A stretch of 64,000 bases of DNA from Steinernema hermaphroditum (taxonomy: Eukaryota; Nematoda; Chromadorea; Rhabditida; Steinernematidae): positions 7,092,769 to 7,156,768 of the forward strand of contig CM059624.1 of the NCBI GenBank assembly GCA_030435675.1. The letters run 5' to 3'. Numbering within the stretch: position 1 is the stretch's first letter; each line of letters opens with the position of its first letter. Shown piece after piece: positions 47,492 to 57,323 of this stretch. The notes below the pieces were generated by a model that had not been told where the DNA came from, did not search any database, and was given only the letters and a program-made list of their open reading frames with translations. The translations under genes were made by a program, and so were the position numbers.

Positions 47492-49290
47492 ATGGTTTAC
47501 CACAACATCGCCAACCTGGAGGTCGGTGTGCTCACCAAGTACCTCAATTCGCACTTCTCCCAATTGAACGTCAACCACACAGACATAACCCATCCCAAGG
47601 TGACTTTCCGGTCGTTTCATTCGGTTTTATTCAGCGCTGTCCATTCTAGGGAGACCAGATCTACGAGATCTACGCCACGCTGCTCAAGAGCATTCTGAAC
47701 CTTCCGGACCGCGCGTTCAGCGAAGTGCCTCTGGATCTCATCTGTCCGTCCTATGATCCTGATGTGCACGGCAACACTGTGCCCAAGTTCCTGTTGCTCT
47801 TCCATCTGTAGGCTTCTGTTTATCGCACTCGGAATGATAGTTTGACGCTTCAGGAACAACTGTCTCCAGGATATCACCAACAAGGAGCTGGCCGTGAGCC
47901 CCCAGGATTTCTTTTACCCCTGTCCCGACCGTACTCGAGCCATCTTGTCCTCCCTCGTCGTGTTCCACCGTTTCCTCGGCGCCATCCGTCCACACATGGA
48001 CTGCATCACCGATTTCCAGGTGTCCGATGACTCCTCCTGACTCCTTCTTTGACGAATAATAATTTAGAAAAGGCGCCTAGCACAATTCGAAGAGATGAAA
48101 CAGAGGGTTGTCAGCGGCGAATCGGAGAACATCCCTGCCCTCATTGACGCTGAGAAGCAGAAGATGGCCGAGGTAGTCGGGAACCGTCAGCCTCTAAGCA
48201 AGTTTTTTCTTGGTTTAGATAAACCAGCAACATCACAATCTCGAAGCTGAATGGAAAGACTTATGCGATAAGATCGAAGTGGAGAAGGTCCGCGCCGTCG
48301 AGTTGGAAAGGCAAAAAGAGGAGCAAGTTGTCACGCTTGTACGTTTTCTGCGGTCGAAATTGTTTGCACTTGTTTGCGAATTTAGAAGACGCTGAAATGT
48401 TCCGTTGAAAGTCTGCAGGTCAAGCTGGACTCGCTGAAAGAAGACTTGGTGTCGTCGCCGGAAGAAATCCGCGCTCGTGTCACTCAGCTTCGTACGCAGC
48501 GCGATGAAATGTCAAACAGCGTCAGCAGTCTCAGGTAGATTCAGAATGAACTGCCCTTCTTTTTATCGTCAAGTGATTTAGGAATGCGGGATATGAAACC
48601 GAGTGTCGTCTTAAAAGTTTCGCGACCGGACAGCATCGTATCAAGCTGTTGGAAGCTGAGTGTGTGGAACTTAGAGAGCGTGTGAGCGCTCTTCAGCCTA
48701 AATCGATTAGGCGCGACGAACTCAGCCGGCAGCAGCGCATTCTGAAGCAGAAGCTTGACGATTTGGAAGTCGAATTGAAGAATTTGAAGGAGAGCATTGT
48801 CAAGGAACACGAAAATCTGCAGTGGGATCGCGCCAGTCACCAGCGCGTCGTCTCCGATTACAAAGAGAGGATAATTGATGTACAGAAGTGAGGCTAATGC
48901 ACCCGGTTTGAGACACGTTTCAGGTACATTTCCTGTACATTTCAGGGAGTTGGAAGCGCTGCGAGAACGTGGTGAAGAAGCCGACCACGAACTTGAAGAA
49001 CTGAACCGCGATTATCATCGCATCATATGTGAAATCAATAAGGTTAAAGAGAGTCACTCAAACAACATGAAGAATCTTGACCATTTGTCCAAGAAGTCCG
49101 AACAGAAGGTGACTCCAGCCATGGTGGTCAGTCCTTTAACCGTATGTTTCAGTTTACTTTGGAAACGAATAAGTGGCATGACTTCGTCAAGGAGAAGGAG
49201 TTCGTGTTCAAGGAATGTTTGGATGCACTGACTGCAGCTAACGACGAAAATGTCCCTGTGGATCCCAGCGCCATGGAAACTGAGGAATGA
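47492..49290 (+). CDS. him-10: Kinetochore protein NUF2
   Basis: Subunit of the NDC80 complex, which links kinetochores to microtubules. The ATG at 47492 follows a TTTCAG acceptor by 16 bases. Nine or so exons with short introns encode an N-terminal calponin-homology-like domain (MVYHNIANLEVGVLTKYLNS, SFLLLFHL region) including the NUF2 signature FFYPCPDRTRAILSSLVVFH near residue 115. Coiled coil then runs to the end, with heptads such as ELEALRERGEEADHELEELN, and an acidic C-terminus (PVDPSAMETEE) at TGA 49288-49290. Total about 450 residues. him-10 is the C. elegans name of NUF2. Assignment rests on the signature, the length and the CH/coiled-coil order. Confidence 0.88.
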
Positions 49291-49597
49291 TTTAATTTTT
49301 GCGCTCTTTGTTATGTAAATAAGAATTGCTGATCTGGCACGGCGTGTCAACCGGCTCGTTTTTCCGTCCTCGGCTGAGTAGTAAATCTCACACGTTAGGA
49401 CATCGATCTTACCATATCTTCAGTAACTTGTGTCTGCGGGTTTGCACCGATTATGATCGTTAGCAGCGCTCATGTCGCCCGCAAAATGATCAGCGCCCCG
49501 CATTCCATTATTGAAATACAAAACCGTTCGAAAAACGGTCAAAGTTCTGACTTTCTGGCACTTCCATGTTAGCTCAAAATCATATAGCTTACAAGCG

Positions 49598-49940
49598 AAA
49601 TAACTTTCTCCGTCTTGCGTGCCTTGTGGTCGTTCGATGCGCAAAATGTTAAGGAGACAAAGGCGCACAAATTCCTCGGATGGATTTTGATATAATGCAT
49701 TATTCGCAGAAAAATCGGCAATTTACTGCTGAAATCGTCATTTTCGCGAAAAACCGCCTGTCATAAGTGGGAAATAACTTTTCGTAGATTGCGTAGTTTT
49801 CGTTCGCTCGGTACGCAAAATGCTCAGTGAGCTCTAACGCACAAATTCATCTGATGGATTTCGTTCTAGTGTCCTGAGCGTCGAGAAAAGTTGGAAAACA
49901 GGTCGAAAAATGACCGCAAAAAGTCGAATTTTTTGAGTTT
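49598..49940. repeat. Degenerate tandem repeat, two units of about 170 bp
   Basis: Two successive units share GCGAAATAACTTT / GGGAAATAACTTTTCG, the string CGCAAAATG and CGCACAAATTC..C.GATGGATTT at matching positions, with many differences between them. No coding content is seen. The surrounding 49291-50096 has no other feature. Confidence 0.5.
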
Positions 49941-50096
49941 CCGATATTTTGGTATCAAACGATAGCTCTCGGCGTCATTAGTGATTTGTCGTTGGAATTA
50001 GTGCAAACGGATTGATCTACACAGAATTACATGCCAAAAACTACCCACAAAGCGGCCTGGTCCCGAAGCGGCGGACGTCTTCATGAAGGAATTTCT

Positions 50097-50950
50097 CTTA
50101 TAGTCAGATTAAAAAATCCCTTCGGAGGCTCCCGCCACGCCTTTCGCGGCGTTATAAGAATCGTATGTTCGTGCAGCGCCGAAATTACAATGGCATTTAT
50201 GAGTTTGTGCATGAATGGCGTCTTTCTTCACGTACGAGATGTGATTTTGAAAAAACTCAACATTGTTTTGTAGATCTGTCTCTGGCGGATCGTTTGAACC
50301 ACCACTGAGCACCAGGCGTGGAAATTCCACGGAGGAGATAGCTTTTTCATCTCCCCGACATGTGTTTACTCTAGTTTTCTGCTTGCTGTCTTGTCCAAAC
50401 TGGCAGAACAAATTGTGCCGCCCGTCCTTCTCATCAGAGAATGCATTTGGAGCGACATGAAAGCGATTTGAATGTGAATAATGAAGGCGAATAAAAACCG
50501 GACATTCGCGGTACGGGACCTCAGCGTGTAAGTGCGATGTTCTGAATGCATCGATCTGATCCGCATCGAATCGCTTTCATGTCGCTCCAAATGCATTCTC
50601 TGATGAGAAGGGCGAACGGCGCAATCTGTTCTGCCAGTTTGGACAAGACAGCAGGCAAAAAACTAGAGTAAACACATGTCGGGGAGATGAAAAAGCTATC
50701 TCCTCCGCGAAAATTCCACGCCTGGTGCTCAGCGGTGGTTCAAACGATCCGCCAGAGACAGATCTACAAAACAATGTTGAGTTTTTTCAAAATCACATCT
50801 CGTACGCGAAGAAAGACGCCATTCATGCACAAACTCAAAAATGCCATTGTAATTTAAGCGCTGCACGAACATACGATTCATATAACGCCGCGAAAGGCGT
50901 GGCGGGAGCACTCGCCGTTTTGCCGAGAGATTTTTTAATCTGACTATAAG
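50097..50950. mobile_element. Large foldback (hairpin) element, 854 bp
   Basis: The first 375 bases (50097-50471) are repeated in reverse complement at 50566-50950, with about 95 bases between. The ends read CTTATAGTCAGATT.. and ..AATCTGACTATAAG. Identity is high apart from an indel near the outer end and scattered substitutions. No ORF of its own is recognised. It looks like a MITE/foldback transposon close to the PIF/Harbinger genes. Confidence 0.8.
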
Positions 50951-50967
50951 TATCTTTCACAAGGTGC

Positions 50968-51080
50968 CCCTCACCGTCGCCGTCACCGTCACCGTCGCCG
51001 TCACCGTCAAAACGGCGAGAAAGGCGTTTCGATTTTTTGCGTTCACATGCGACCGCCGTCGCCGTCACCGTCGCCTTCCA
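50968..51080. repeat. GTCACC/GTCGCC simple repeat
   Basis: Hexamer-type array of GTCACC and GTCGCC in two blocks (about 50968-51010 and 51055-51078), separated by about 45 unrelated bases. Confidence 0.8.
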
Positions 51081-51341
51081 TTGAAATAGAAATATCGAAA
51101 GTGCGATGCCGTTTTTTCGGATTTCTTCCGGGGTTCGAGCGTTGTTTTCGTTGTTCTCTTTACATTTGTTGTTTGTATGGTAAAATTAGTGGCATGATTA
51201 TACCTTTTTTACGTCCTATGCAAAATTTTTCTCAACGTTGTCCACTTTCCATCGAATATCATTACTTTTCGATTTGTTCTTCGCGCTTCCACCTAGTGCT
51301 GCTTTATGGCATTCACCATCGTCGTTGTATTTTCCAGGTCC

Positions 51342-52186
51342 ATGGCAGAATACATCGCTCACCTCATTGAGCTCGTTGAGCCCCACCGTTGTCTGTACGA
51401 GAAAGCTCACCATTTGTACTACAATGTCAAATATAAAGAGAAGATATGGAAGGAAATCGCCGGAAAGTGGACTGTTGTAGCAGGAAAGCAGATGACGGTC
51501 GAAGACGCAAAGAAGAAATGGGCCAGCGCCCGCGATCGATACCATAGGCTCAAGAAGGCCGCCGACTTGCCGTCTGGATCTGCTGCTGATGACGGAACAG
51601 TTTGGGAACATATGAAGCCGCTTCAATTTTTGGACTCAATCACCGAGCAGCGTCCAACGTGAGTGGTTCTTTCGTTTTTATTCTTGCGTTCTTCTTTCAG
51701 GCAGTCGAACTTCAACGAGTCCGACTCCCAAAATGCAGAAGAAACCGCTGCAAATGCCTCAGCAAGTTTCGCCAGCAGTGAACACCCAGAAGCTCAACAT
51801 AAAAAGCGGCGAAAGAAGGTCACTACAAGCGAAAGACTGTGCGGATTGTTCACTAAAGTTGACGGTGAATTGAGGGAAGCGAACATGAGCGCCAGGAAAG
51901 AGGACCTTTCTTCTTCTGGGCTATGGACATTGCAAAATCGCTCGAAGTATTGCCGCGTCCAACGGGACTCAAGTTGAAAATGAACATTTCTCAAATGGTT
52001 CTGTTCTCAACTTCATTGTATTTCAATGCAATGTAATTTTAGATTTTTGAAGCTCAATTGTTGGAAGAACGAGAAAACCAATTTGAACACACAGCGGTGG
52101 AGGACTTCGACGGAGGCGGCTTCGAGGGTCGTCGCTTCGAGGAAGATCATTTCGACGAAGATGGCTTCGAAGAAAATTCCATTTAG
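51342..52186 (+). pseudogene. MADF-BESS DNA-binding protein, apparently frameshifted
   Basis: The probable accessory DNA-binding protein of the Harbinger element. Exon 1 (ATG 51342, after TTTTCCAG) encodes a MADF domain: LIELVEPHRCLYEKAHHLYY, KEKIWKEIAGKW, DAKKKWASARDRYHRLKKA. Exon 2 starts after CTTTCAG near 51700 with a charged linker containing KKRRKKVT. A BESS-like motif (FFWAMDIAKSLEVLPRP, LKLKMNISQM) follows at about 51910-52000 but in a different frame. It continues in phase through a short intron into FEAQLLEERENQFEH and an acidic/aromatic tail ending at 52186. The frame change falls in the CTTTCTTCTTCTGG run at about 51905 and implies loss of one base. Without it the frame ends at 51977, before BESS. 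Confidence 0.6.
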
Positions 52187-52317
52187 TGTACTGTAATTGT
52201 GCACTAAAGTCATAAATATTTGTTGTTGTAGTCGATTTGGTGCTGCAGCGTGTATCTCTACCGAACCATACTTTTTGTGAGTGCGTGTTTTATCTTCATC
52301 TTACCGATTTCAGTGCC

Positions 52318-53546
52318 ATGAGGGTGAGAAGAATTCTCCTCCTCAAGAAGAAGATAGCTCTTCTCCTTCTTATGCACCATGCGCGTCGGCCACGCTCTAT
52401 CGTCTGCTCTACTCGACGAACAGAGGGAGAATATTCCACGCTCATGAAGATTCTCGTAACGGACGAAACAGCGTTCTTCCGCTACTTGAGAATGAAACCC
52501 GCAACTTTTCGGAAACTCAAGGAGCTGGTGACGCCATTTGTGAAGCCTCGTGTGGTTCGCAGCAATGTTGTCAGTGTTGAAGAGATGCTTGTTGTCACTT
52601 TGAGATTTCTGGCAACTGGTTTGAGTTATACAGCACTTCACTTCTCTTTTCGTATCGGAGTGTGAGTCGATTGTTAACTTTTGCTATATATCCTTAATTT
52701 TACAGGTCTACCATATCGAAGATCGTGTTGAAGACGTGTCAAGGACGTCGTCTGAGCAGGAGTGGCGCGACATTGCGCGAGGCTTCGAAGAACGTTGGTC
52801 GTTTCCTCACGTTCTCGGTGATTGATTTGTCAGCCTCTCTTGCAACTAAAGACCTTAGTTCAGGGTGCATCGACGGAAAGCACATCAAGTTGAAGAAACC
52901 GGCAAAATCGGGGAGCAACTATTTCAACAGAAAGAAGGACTTCTCAACCGTGTTGCTTGCCGTAGCTGACTCGCGCTACAAGTTCATATACTACGATCTT
53001 GGAGAGTTCGGACACAACCACGACAGCACCATCTTCCAAAATTCAAGTCTCGGAGTGGCTCTGTCGAACAAAGAACTCGACCTCCCCGAGGACGCTTCTC
53101 GTCCGGATAGTACTCGCTTCGTACCTTATTTCTTTCTTGGAGACGGTGCGTTTCCTCTATCAAGAAGACTTATGAAGCCATTCCCAGGAGAAGCTACCGA
53201 TTATCAGGAAACATTCAACTACCGCCTATCCCATGCGAGGCGGGTCATTGAGAATGCGTTTGGAATCTTGTGTTCTCGATGGCGGATTCTTCTCAAACAT
53301 ATTGAAACTGATGTTGTTACGAGTGATTGGATTGTTCGGTGCACTCTTCACCTGCATAACTTCCTGTCCGACGAAGAGCCTTTTGATGAAAGAACAATAA
53401 TCGCTGAAATGTGTCCTTTGGATGAAGCCGCGATGCGTCGTGTAAATGCGAACCGAAGTTCAGAAGAAGCTCTTCAAATCCGCAACACGTTGGCTGATTA
53501 CTTCATCAACGAAGGCTCTGTTCCATGGCAATACAGTCGACTGTAA
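52318..53546 (+). CDS. PIF/Harbinger DDE transposase
   Basis: Cuts and pastes the element. Two exons, 52318-52661 and 52706-53546, give 394 residues, a typical length. The ATG follows TTTCAGTGCC. The N-terminal half has an HTH-like region ending LRFLATGLSYTALHFSF, with the split motif GVSTISKIV across the intron. The catalytic triad region is present: Asp in CIDGKHIKLKK, Asp in FFLGDGAFPLSRRL, and Glu in RRVIENAFGILCSRWRIL. The frame is fully open with no internal stop, so this copy may be recent and possibly active. It is similar to the HARBI1 family. Confidence 0.9.
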
Positions 53547-53672
53547 GGCATTGTTATTTTTGTTCCTTCTAGATAAATGTGTTAGATCCCGAAACAATCG
53601 ACTGCGTACCCGCTTTACGGTTGCAGCATGCCCTCCTTTTTCCTCTGATCGACTGCTCGCGGATCGTGGGTC

Positions 53673-54321
53673 TTATTGTATTCGTCAAAAGTCTCTAGCA
53701 AAAACGTAGAGGGCTCCCACCACGAAAATTTTGCGCGCGCATTTCACGCGCCAAAAAATTTACAATGGGATATGGTCAAAATCATAGTAATTCGCTGTTT
53801 TCTCGTTTTTGACGCGATTTCGTCAAATTTCGTGAACGGACGGTTGTTGATCAAACTCTGCCGCGTCGAATGAGCCCTGGCTCGACTGCCAGCATGCTTT
53901 CCTCGCAGAGTTATTAGGAATCAATGGTGGACAATGGCGTTTGAATCGTGTGACGTGGATTTTTAAGAACATAATGGATTAGCTGCCCATCAAGACGTTG
54001 TATATGGGTCCTGCTGTGATCTAGAACGCCTCCAACATATGAATCTCCAGCTAACTGTTTAACTCTCAAATGCAAACTAATGATTTGCTAATAACTCAGC
54101 GAGGAAAGCATGCTGGCAGTCGAGCCAGGGCTCATTCGACGCGGCAGAGTTTGATCAACAACCGCCCGTTCACGAAATTTGACGAAATCGCGTCAGAAAC
54201 GAGAAAACAGCGAATTACTATGATTTTGACCATATCCCATTATAAATTTTTGGCGCGTGAAATGCGCGCGCAAAATTTTCGTGGTGGGAGCTTTGCTAGA
54301 GACTTTTGACGAATACAATAA
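53673..54321. mobile_element. Foldback/MITE element, 649 bp
   Basis: Arms of about 245-250 bases, 53673-53924 and about 54076-54321, are reverse complements of each other around a loop of about 150 bases. Outer ends read TTATTGTATTCGTC.. and ..GACGAATACAATAA. One arm has a short insertion (ACGTAGAGG). No ORF is recognised. Confidence 0.8.
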
Positions 54322-54344
54322 TGCTCTTCAAGGGAAAAAAGAGA

Positions 54345-54655
54345 AAAGCCAGATAAGATTAAACCTAAAAACCGCAAACAAAAATTTGAGACACAGCCTG
54401 TGTCTCAGAAGTATGGCCCAGCCTTAAGCTCTTTCTGCGTTTGCATGGTCTTTGGAGGAATCTGAGTTTTCTGCACACGCTGTTGGAGTGTGGTGTCTCT
54501 AAGGTTTTCGTCGCTGTTGTGATGCACGTTTTAATTAACGTTGTGTGTTGGCTGAGCAGTTTAGACATTTCGTCCTATTTTCACTTGCGCGCTTTCGGGT
54601 GAAGAAGATTCTTGTGTGCATGACTGCCGAATTGCGTCCGCGTCTTACTTCAGTC
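54345..54655 (-). repeat. Inverted segmental duplication, copy downstream of rpl-5 (311 bp)
   Basis: Reverse complement of 56468-56778, nearly identical. It includes the first 80 bases of the MITE at 56699-57118, so the duplication happened after that MITE inserted at the other copy. Confidence 0.88.
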
Positions 54656-54771
54656 GCAAGGCGCATTGGGCCTTCTCTGTTCTGGATGAGTTTCACTTCT
54701 CCGTAGGCATCTTCACCAATGGTTGGGCCAATGGTCCAGAGCGCGTCTTGTTGAGCAGCGGTGGCCGCCAC
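54656..54771 (-). pseudogene. Chk1-like protein kinase N-lobe fragment
   Basis: A 39-codon fragment starting MAATAAQQDALWTIG and continuing PTIGEDAYGEVKLIQNR. It resembles the glycine-rich loop of Chk1-type kinases (LGEGAYGEV), but the second glycine is replaced (GED). The following PMRLATE lacks the AVK lysine. It ends at the edge of the duplicated segment, and no further kinase exons follow. It is probably a truncated copy, although splicing to an exon beyond the window features cannot be excluded. Confidence 0.45.
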
Positions 54772-55376
54772 CTCTCAACTACGACCCGCAGCGGCGCTTC
54801 CCACAACTCGAACAATGTTGATGCGGCTATGGAGCCGCAGACACCGGCCAGGGCTAGTGCCAACCAGTACCGAGAAGACTGGCATGCAGCCTCTCCTGCC
54901 TCCTTGGGGCTGATCATGCAACGGCTGCGGAAGTGGAAATACACCGCGCCAACAGCTCCATAAACCAGCACGAGCACGAAGCGAACAGCGAGGGGGAGGG
55001 CGACGGAGAAAGCGGAAGCTAGCCCGAGTCTGGTAAGCCGACGCTGTTAGGTAATTCTACGGACCTGGTGACTCTATGATATGCACGTCGGAGGGTAGAT
55101 TTGCCCTTGCACTAATCGCCGTAGGTGACGATCTGGAAAGCACCGCCCAGATCATGCAACCTTTGGTGACTCTTCAAATGTAACCACGCTGGCAGCTAAA
55201 CAGCAGCACCGATACCACAATTGTCAAGATGATCAATTCAATGAAGTAGGCAACCAAACATGCTAAGCACGACAAAATCGATGCTTTCTGTGATGATCCA
55301 TACATTGAATCCCACACCAAAGAAACAAGTAAACAAGGAACAATTTATATCTAACAAAAAAAACAATCAACTGAAT
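54772..55376. other. 3' flank of rpl-5, no gene seen
   Basis: About 600 bases. Open frames here have no splice or similarity support. The first part may be 5' flank carried along with the kinase fragment. Confidence 0.4.
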
Positions 55377-56430
55377 TTATTCTTCTTTCTTGCTAAGGAG
55401 TTCGGCCTTCTTCGCGACGATGCGGGCCTTGCGCTCCTCACGCTTCTTGGCCTGCGTCGCCTCCTTCTTTCTGAGCTTCTCCTCGGTGCTGAGCTTAGGC
55501 TTCTTCTCGCGCTTGCCGCTCACCTCCGTGGCACGCACGGGGTTCGCCTCAATAGCGTCGCGGGCCTTCTTGTACATAGCTTCCAGCTGAAATAAACACA
55601 TCAGTAAACGTAGTTAGATCGCTAATCCTACCCCTTCAGGAGTAACGCCGGCGGCAATGAATTTTCCGAACTGCTGCTTGTAGCGATCTTCATCTTGCTC
55701 CTTGAGCATCACCATGTACTCGCTGACGTGTTTTCCGAGGATGCGATCACGATGGGCTTCAGGGCTGGCATCCTTAGCTTCGCTGTCATATCCAAAGAAG
55801 CGAGATTCACTAAACAAAAACAGAATAGAAGGAAACTATGAATAGCGCAACGCACCCATGAGGAACGTCAATTCCAGCATCAACGACTCCCTTGAGGACA
55901 GTGAAGATTTTCGCTCCAGTGACAGTGCGAGCAAGTCCCACGTCGAGGTTGTAAACAGGAGCGCGGCGGTTCTCACTGCCAACTTCTTCCACGACGTACT
56001 TGTCGCCAACTTCCTGCTGCTTCACGGTGACCTCCTTGTTGAGCTTGGTGAGGAGACGGCGTCCGGCCAGGTATCCAACGAGGTACGATGCGGCCTGATT
56101 GGTTAAGCCGACCCTCACCCCGTAGTTCGTCAGCTCGTGGGCATAGGCCACCTCCTCAACGATATCGCCCTCGATACGGGAGTGGACGAACTGAAACAGG
56201 CAATGAATTAACACTCTGGCAAGCAGAGGTTAACAGGATACCTGGACCACGATATCTTTGTTCGTGAAGCGCACAACAACGCGGCGCTTGGGGGTGTTGT
56301 ACTTGTTCTTGTCCTGGACCGTCAGGCGCTTGCGAGCGCGGAAGTCGGTCTTTCCTTGACGGCGACGGCGGGGCTTCACTTGGTAGCGCTTAAAGTACGC
56401 CTTGTTCTTGATGACCTTGACGAGAGCCAT
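55377..56430 (-). CDS. rpl-5: 60S ribosomal protein L5 (uL18)
   Basis: Binds 5S rRNA in the large ribosomal subunit. The ATG at 56430 follows ATCACTTCAG|GAAACA, a likely trans-splice acceptor. Exons in order encode [142 protein letters not shown]; and [16 protein letters not shown] with the Lys-rich C-terminus ending ELLSKKEE at 55377. Length is about 290 residues with four exons, all intact. The inverted 311-bp duplication and a MITE lie just upstream of its start. Confidence 0.95.
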
Positions 56431-56467
56431 TGTTTCCTGAAGTGATATAAATGAGCAAATTTTGAGG

Positions 56468-56778
56468 GACTGAAGTAAGACGCGGACGCAATTCGGCAGT
56501 CATGCACACAAGAATCTTCTTCACCCGAAAGCGCGCAAGTGAAAATAGGACGAAATGTCTAAACTGCTCAGCCAACACACAACGTTAATTAAAACGTGCA
56601 TCACAACAGCGACGAAAACCTTAGAGACACCACACTCCAACAGCGTGTGCAGAAAACTCAGATTCCTCCAAAGACCATGCAAACGCAGAAAGAGCTTAAG
56701 GCTGGGCCATACTTCTGAGACACAGGCTGTGTCTCAAATTTTTGTTTGCGGTTTTTAAGTTTAATCTTATCTGGCTTT
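56468..56778 (+). repeat. Inverted segmental duplication, copy upstream of rpl-5 (311 bp)
   Basis: Matches the reverse complement of 54345-54655. It begins 38 bases upstream of the rpl-5 ATG and so covers the rpl-5 proximal promoter as well as the edge of the MITE. Confidence 0.88.
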
Positions 56779-57118
56779 CTGGAATGTGAGCTACGCGCAT
56801 GAGTCGCGCATCACTCAGTAACAGTTCACTATAAAGATCACTCGAACAGGAACGGTAACTCGTGAGCTGTGTTCAATTCTTTCTGTGTCTCACGGTCTTG
56901 AGACATGAGTCATGACTCAAATGGTGAGACACAGAAAGAATCGGCCACAAGTCAGCAGCCTTGAAAATCATTCCAATTTTTTTGCCCGTACACGGTGGAT
57001 GAGTGATGCGCGATTCCTGCGCGTGGCTCATATATCAGCAAACCACATAAAAAGAAACTTAAAAATCGCAAACAAAAATTTTAGACACAGCCTGCGTCCC
57101 AGAAGTATGGCCCAGCCT
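56699..57118. mobile_element. MITE with TTA target-site duplication (420 bp)
   Basis: The terminal inverted repeats start AGGCTGGGCCATACTTCTGA and end with its reverse complement (GCCT at 57115-57118). They extend about 80 bases, then a second palindromic zone (GAGCTACGCGCATGAGTCGC against GCGCGATTCCTGCGCGTGGC) and a central hairpin around 56880-56940. It is flanked on both sides by TTA (56696-56698 and 57119-57121), the target duplication usual for PIF/Harbinger (Tourist-like) elements. Confidence 0.85.
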
Positions 57119-57323
57119 TTAGAACCTGCTCAGAACGCCCGCCAAGCGTCTCGCCTACAATAACAACTCCTACAGTTTTTCGAAAATTCAAATTACTGTA
57201 CTTATAAACGTCATACATCGGATTAAATTTTTCTTCCATTTGTTCCAATTTACGCGCTTTGTGGGAATAAGCGCGTGGTCTATGGAGACTGTTGGACGAT
57301 CTATTGTGCAAAGTTAAGTTTAT

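Larger units (their letters stand above)
51342..53546 (+). mobile_element. PIF/Harbinger transposon core (two genes)
   Basis: The element comprises a MADF-BESS DNA-binding protein gene followed on the same strand by a DDE transposase gene, the two-gene layout of PIF/Harbinger elements. I could not identify the terminal inverted repeats or target duplication of this copy; the large foldbacks on either side (50097-50950 and 53673-54321) have different ends. Only the coding core is delimited. Confidence 0.7.
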
